From the NCBI GenBank assembly GCA_903632075.3, contig CAHIKZ030004553.1, forward strand, positions 699,001 to 763,000: a DNA stretch of 64,000 bases, in the 5' to 3' direction. This DNA comes from Acanthosepion pharaonis (Eukaryota > Mollusca > Cephalopoda > Sepiida > Sepiidae). The notes under the pieces were generated by a model. It was not told the origin of the DNA. It made no database searches and saw only the letters and a program-made list of their open reading frames with translations. The number at the start of each line of letters is the position of its first letter. Position 1 is the stretch's first letter. Both the position numbers and the translations under genes were made by a program. Shown here in pieces: positions 62,300-64,000 of the stretch.

Positions 62300-63160
62300 T
62301 ATATATATGTGTGTGTGTTTTGAAGAATAAAAATATTAATAAATTAAAATTTTCAGGCACACTGGGTTGTATATTAATATATTTTTTGTTTTATTATTTC
62401 AATTAGGTTCCTCGACTAGCTTCGGCCAGCATGACCATCATCAGGAGAAAAAAAAATTAGGAGAAAAAAATTCTGCTTGTTAGTAGCAGTAATTTAACAG
62501 GAGTGAATGACTGTTTATGAAGAAAGTGAACTTTATCTGTAGTTTTCATTTGTCTTTTATCGTTCATTTTGGTCGGTCCTTGTGTTGGTCAAACGGCTTC
62601 TTTCAAGTTATTTTTTTAAAAAAAAGAGGCTGGGAAGATTCATGAGTCACAGAATTCCCTTTTTGGTCATTTTGACAGTTTTATTGGTTGCTGGGAGAGT
62701 GAGTGTGTGTTAAGTGTATGTTATCTTTTAATTCTTTGGGAGTGTGTATGATGTGTGTAAGTCTTTATTATTGGTATGAGTGTGTGTACATGTGTGAGAT
62801 CTCAACACCTCTGTAGGCATGTCTGTCTTGTGTGGGTGAGAAATGTGGGTAGGGCTTGTTATATATTAATTCTATTTATGTTAAATTTGTGGTTAAGCCC
62901 GCCCGCACGAAGTGTTTTGAGGCGCAAAATGCATTTGTCTTTATGCTCTTCTAAAAGTTTTCTGTGGTCATCTATTCTGTCTATTTCTATTTTTTCGATT
63001 AAAGTGAATTTGGCATGGTTTTTAAAATCATGTTTTTCTAGGCTAGGCGGAAATGTTCTTTTGCAGGTAATAATCTTTCATTGGTAGTGAAAGGGATATT
63101 TAGATTTTCTGAATTCTGGCATAGTATGCATTCTAATAGGTAAATTACGTTATGTCTCCC
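62300..63160 (-). pseudogene. Penelope-like element, GIY-YIG end and 3' UTR
   Basis: The minus strand reads NVIYLLECILCQNSENLNIP (about 63150), then with a shift KFTLIEKIEIDRIDDHRK, LLEEHKDKCILRLKTL and GGLNHKFNIN near 62880. The CxxC near the start and the EKIE block are typical of the GIY-YIG endonuclease domain of Penelope-like elements. The 3' UTR follows to about 62300 and contains a hammerhead-like core at 62420-62444. The reverse transcriptase is missing. Confidence 0.8.
62418..62446 (-). ncRNA. Hammerhead-like core in Penelope 3' region
   Basis: Minus strand: CTGATGA (62444-62438), stem GGTC (62436-62433) with GGCC (62427-62424), then GAAG (62423-62420) in place of GAAA. Penelope-like elements are known to carry hammerhead motifs. 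The changed GAAA box argues that this copy is inactive. Confidence 0.45.
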
Positions 63161-63161
63161 C

Positions 63162-63162
<1 letters not shown>

Positions 63163-63234
<72 letters not shown>
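63163..63234. repeat. (CA)n(TA)n microsatellite
   Basis: CA to 63214, TA to 63234; it interrupts the 5' side of the Penelope relic. Confidence 0.95.
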
Positions 63235-63235
<1 letters not shown>

Positions 63236-63616
63236 ATAGCTGGCCACTTTTACTCTATGATACCCGTCTATTAGGGCGGCTAGCAGACGCTCGCTCAGAT
63301 ACATTTGTGTTTGTTCAACACCCACAGAGCCCACCTGTGGTTTATACTGCAACCATGCTGAGCAGACCTTAGTTACAGTTTCTGGGAGAGAACGTGTTAC
63401 CTAGCGTGATCAACAATCTGAACAATGCCAGCACACTGAAACCCTCAGTCACTGCTATCGACGCTTCCAAGGGTTCTACCCAATTTCACTCACATGGTAT
63501 GGTTTTCATGCACTTTCCAAAGACTGATAACATCTCTTCCTGATAAATCGACCATGGTTAGATCTGAACCAGGGTGTCATGGTCAGAAAGCGAACGTTTA
63601 ACCACTCAGCCACGCG

Positions 63617-63619
<3 letters not shown>
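63235..63619 (-). mobile_element. tRNA-derived SINE family 6
   Basis: The minus-strand head at 63619-63555 reads GGCGCGTGGCTGAGTGGTTA, AACGTTCGC and CCTGGTTCAGATC, clear A- and B-box-like parts with an intact-looking D-arm. The body to 63235 includes GGGTTTCAGTGTGCTGGC and GGGTGTTGAACAAAC. No second copy lies in the window. Confidence 0.7.

Positions 63620-63669
<50 letters not shown>
63620..63669. repeat. (TA)n microsatellite
   Basis: TA run directly upstream of the tRNA-like head of the SINE. Confidence 0.95.
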
Positions 63670-63672
<3 letters not shown>

Positions 63673-64000
63673 TGAATTATTCACACAAAAATTCACTGTA
63701 AAAATTTAAAATCAAACTCAGCGTTGCTACTGCACGCTCCAAAAACAATAACTCATTTCCAATAGCATTTTCGGATACAACAATACATATATTTTCGTTG
63801 TCCTCTTATTACTGAGAGAAAAAACAAGAACTACATCTATTCCATACCTGAAGATGTCTGTAGGAACAGACGAAAACTTGTAGTAAAAATAAGAACTAAT
63901 GCAGCAGAAATTTATAGAAACAAGGATCATTTCATTCATAACAGGTTCGGAGGTTTTTGTATATTATTTGAATTGTTTGCGACGATGGATTTCTCGCCAA
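63670..64000. other. AT-rich DNA with a hammerhead-like box pair
   Basis: At 63848 CTGAAGA is followed by stem GTCTG (63856) / CAGAC (63867) and GAAAA (63872). Otherwise unassigned to the window end. Confidence 0.45.

Noticed and set aside
63555..63619. Functional tRNA gene on the minus strand
   Set aside because: The spacing around the anticodon region is irregular, the acceptor stem does not close, and a SINE-like body follows.
1..64000. A coherent multi-gene biological system
   Set aside because: No intact operon-like or host gene cluster exists in the window. The organised content is nested mobile elements and tandem repeats.

Overview
The window looks like repeat-dominated, AT-rich animal nuclear DNA, most probably from a cephalopod such as an octopus. 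The reasons are long (TA)n, (GATA)n and (CA)n tracts, many tRNA-derived SINEs, tailed non-LTR retrotransposons, Penelope-like elements, mariner/Tc1/Tigger relics and a Helitron. The taxon is inferred from this repeat mix and from the memory that octopus tRNA-derived SINEs are known. I found no convincing host protein-coding exon. Every open frame I can name belongs to a transposable element and is broken, and most other long frames are translations of microsatellites. The stretch is probably intergenic or a large intron.

Layout. 1-5.0 kb: a Tc1 relic, AT-rich DNA, then an LTR-like block holding a GC-rich hairpin module. 6.0-9.2 kb: a fold-back element, the first copy of an unclassified retroposon (here 'CGTCC...AACCA'), a LINE 3' end and paired inverted SINEs. 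9.4-10.4 kb: a mariner with an internal deletion. 12-14.5 kb: SINEs ending in (TA)n and a large GATA tract. 15.3-17.5 kb: two related mariners, one split by a LINE with a 10-bp target duplication, the other by a 605-bp solo LTR with a 5-bp duplication. 18.2-19.1 kb: a tandem run of four 5S rRNA-like copies followed by a LINE. 24.3-26.4 kb: stacked LINE fragments and hammerhead-like SINEs. 26.6-30.5 kb: an 800-bp purine tract, a minisatellite, and a decayed LINE peppered with the minisatellite core. 33.4-37.7 kb: a fold-back element, a Tigger relic, and a Tc1 transposase split by the retroposon. 40-48.3 kb: LINE/SINE mosaics, a second solo LTR, and a Tigger-like element hosting a Tc1. 48.6-55.6 kb: Penelope and LINE relics with more retroposons. 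55.9-57.2 kb: a mariner whose terminus has become a 73-bp satellite. 58-64 kb: LINEs, a 5S/tRNA composite SINE, a 564-bp Helitron inside a SINE, and a Penelope relic.

The most useful content is the nesting. Several insertions have both ends and target duplications readable, so element boundaries and relative ages can be set from the sequence alone. The retroposon occurs eight times, with 10-13 bp duplications at four sites, which indicates retroposition.
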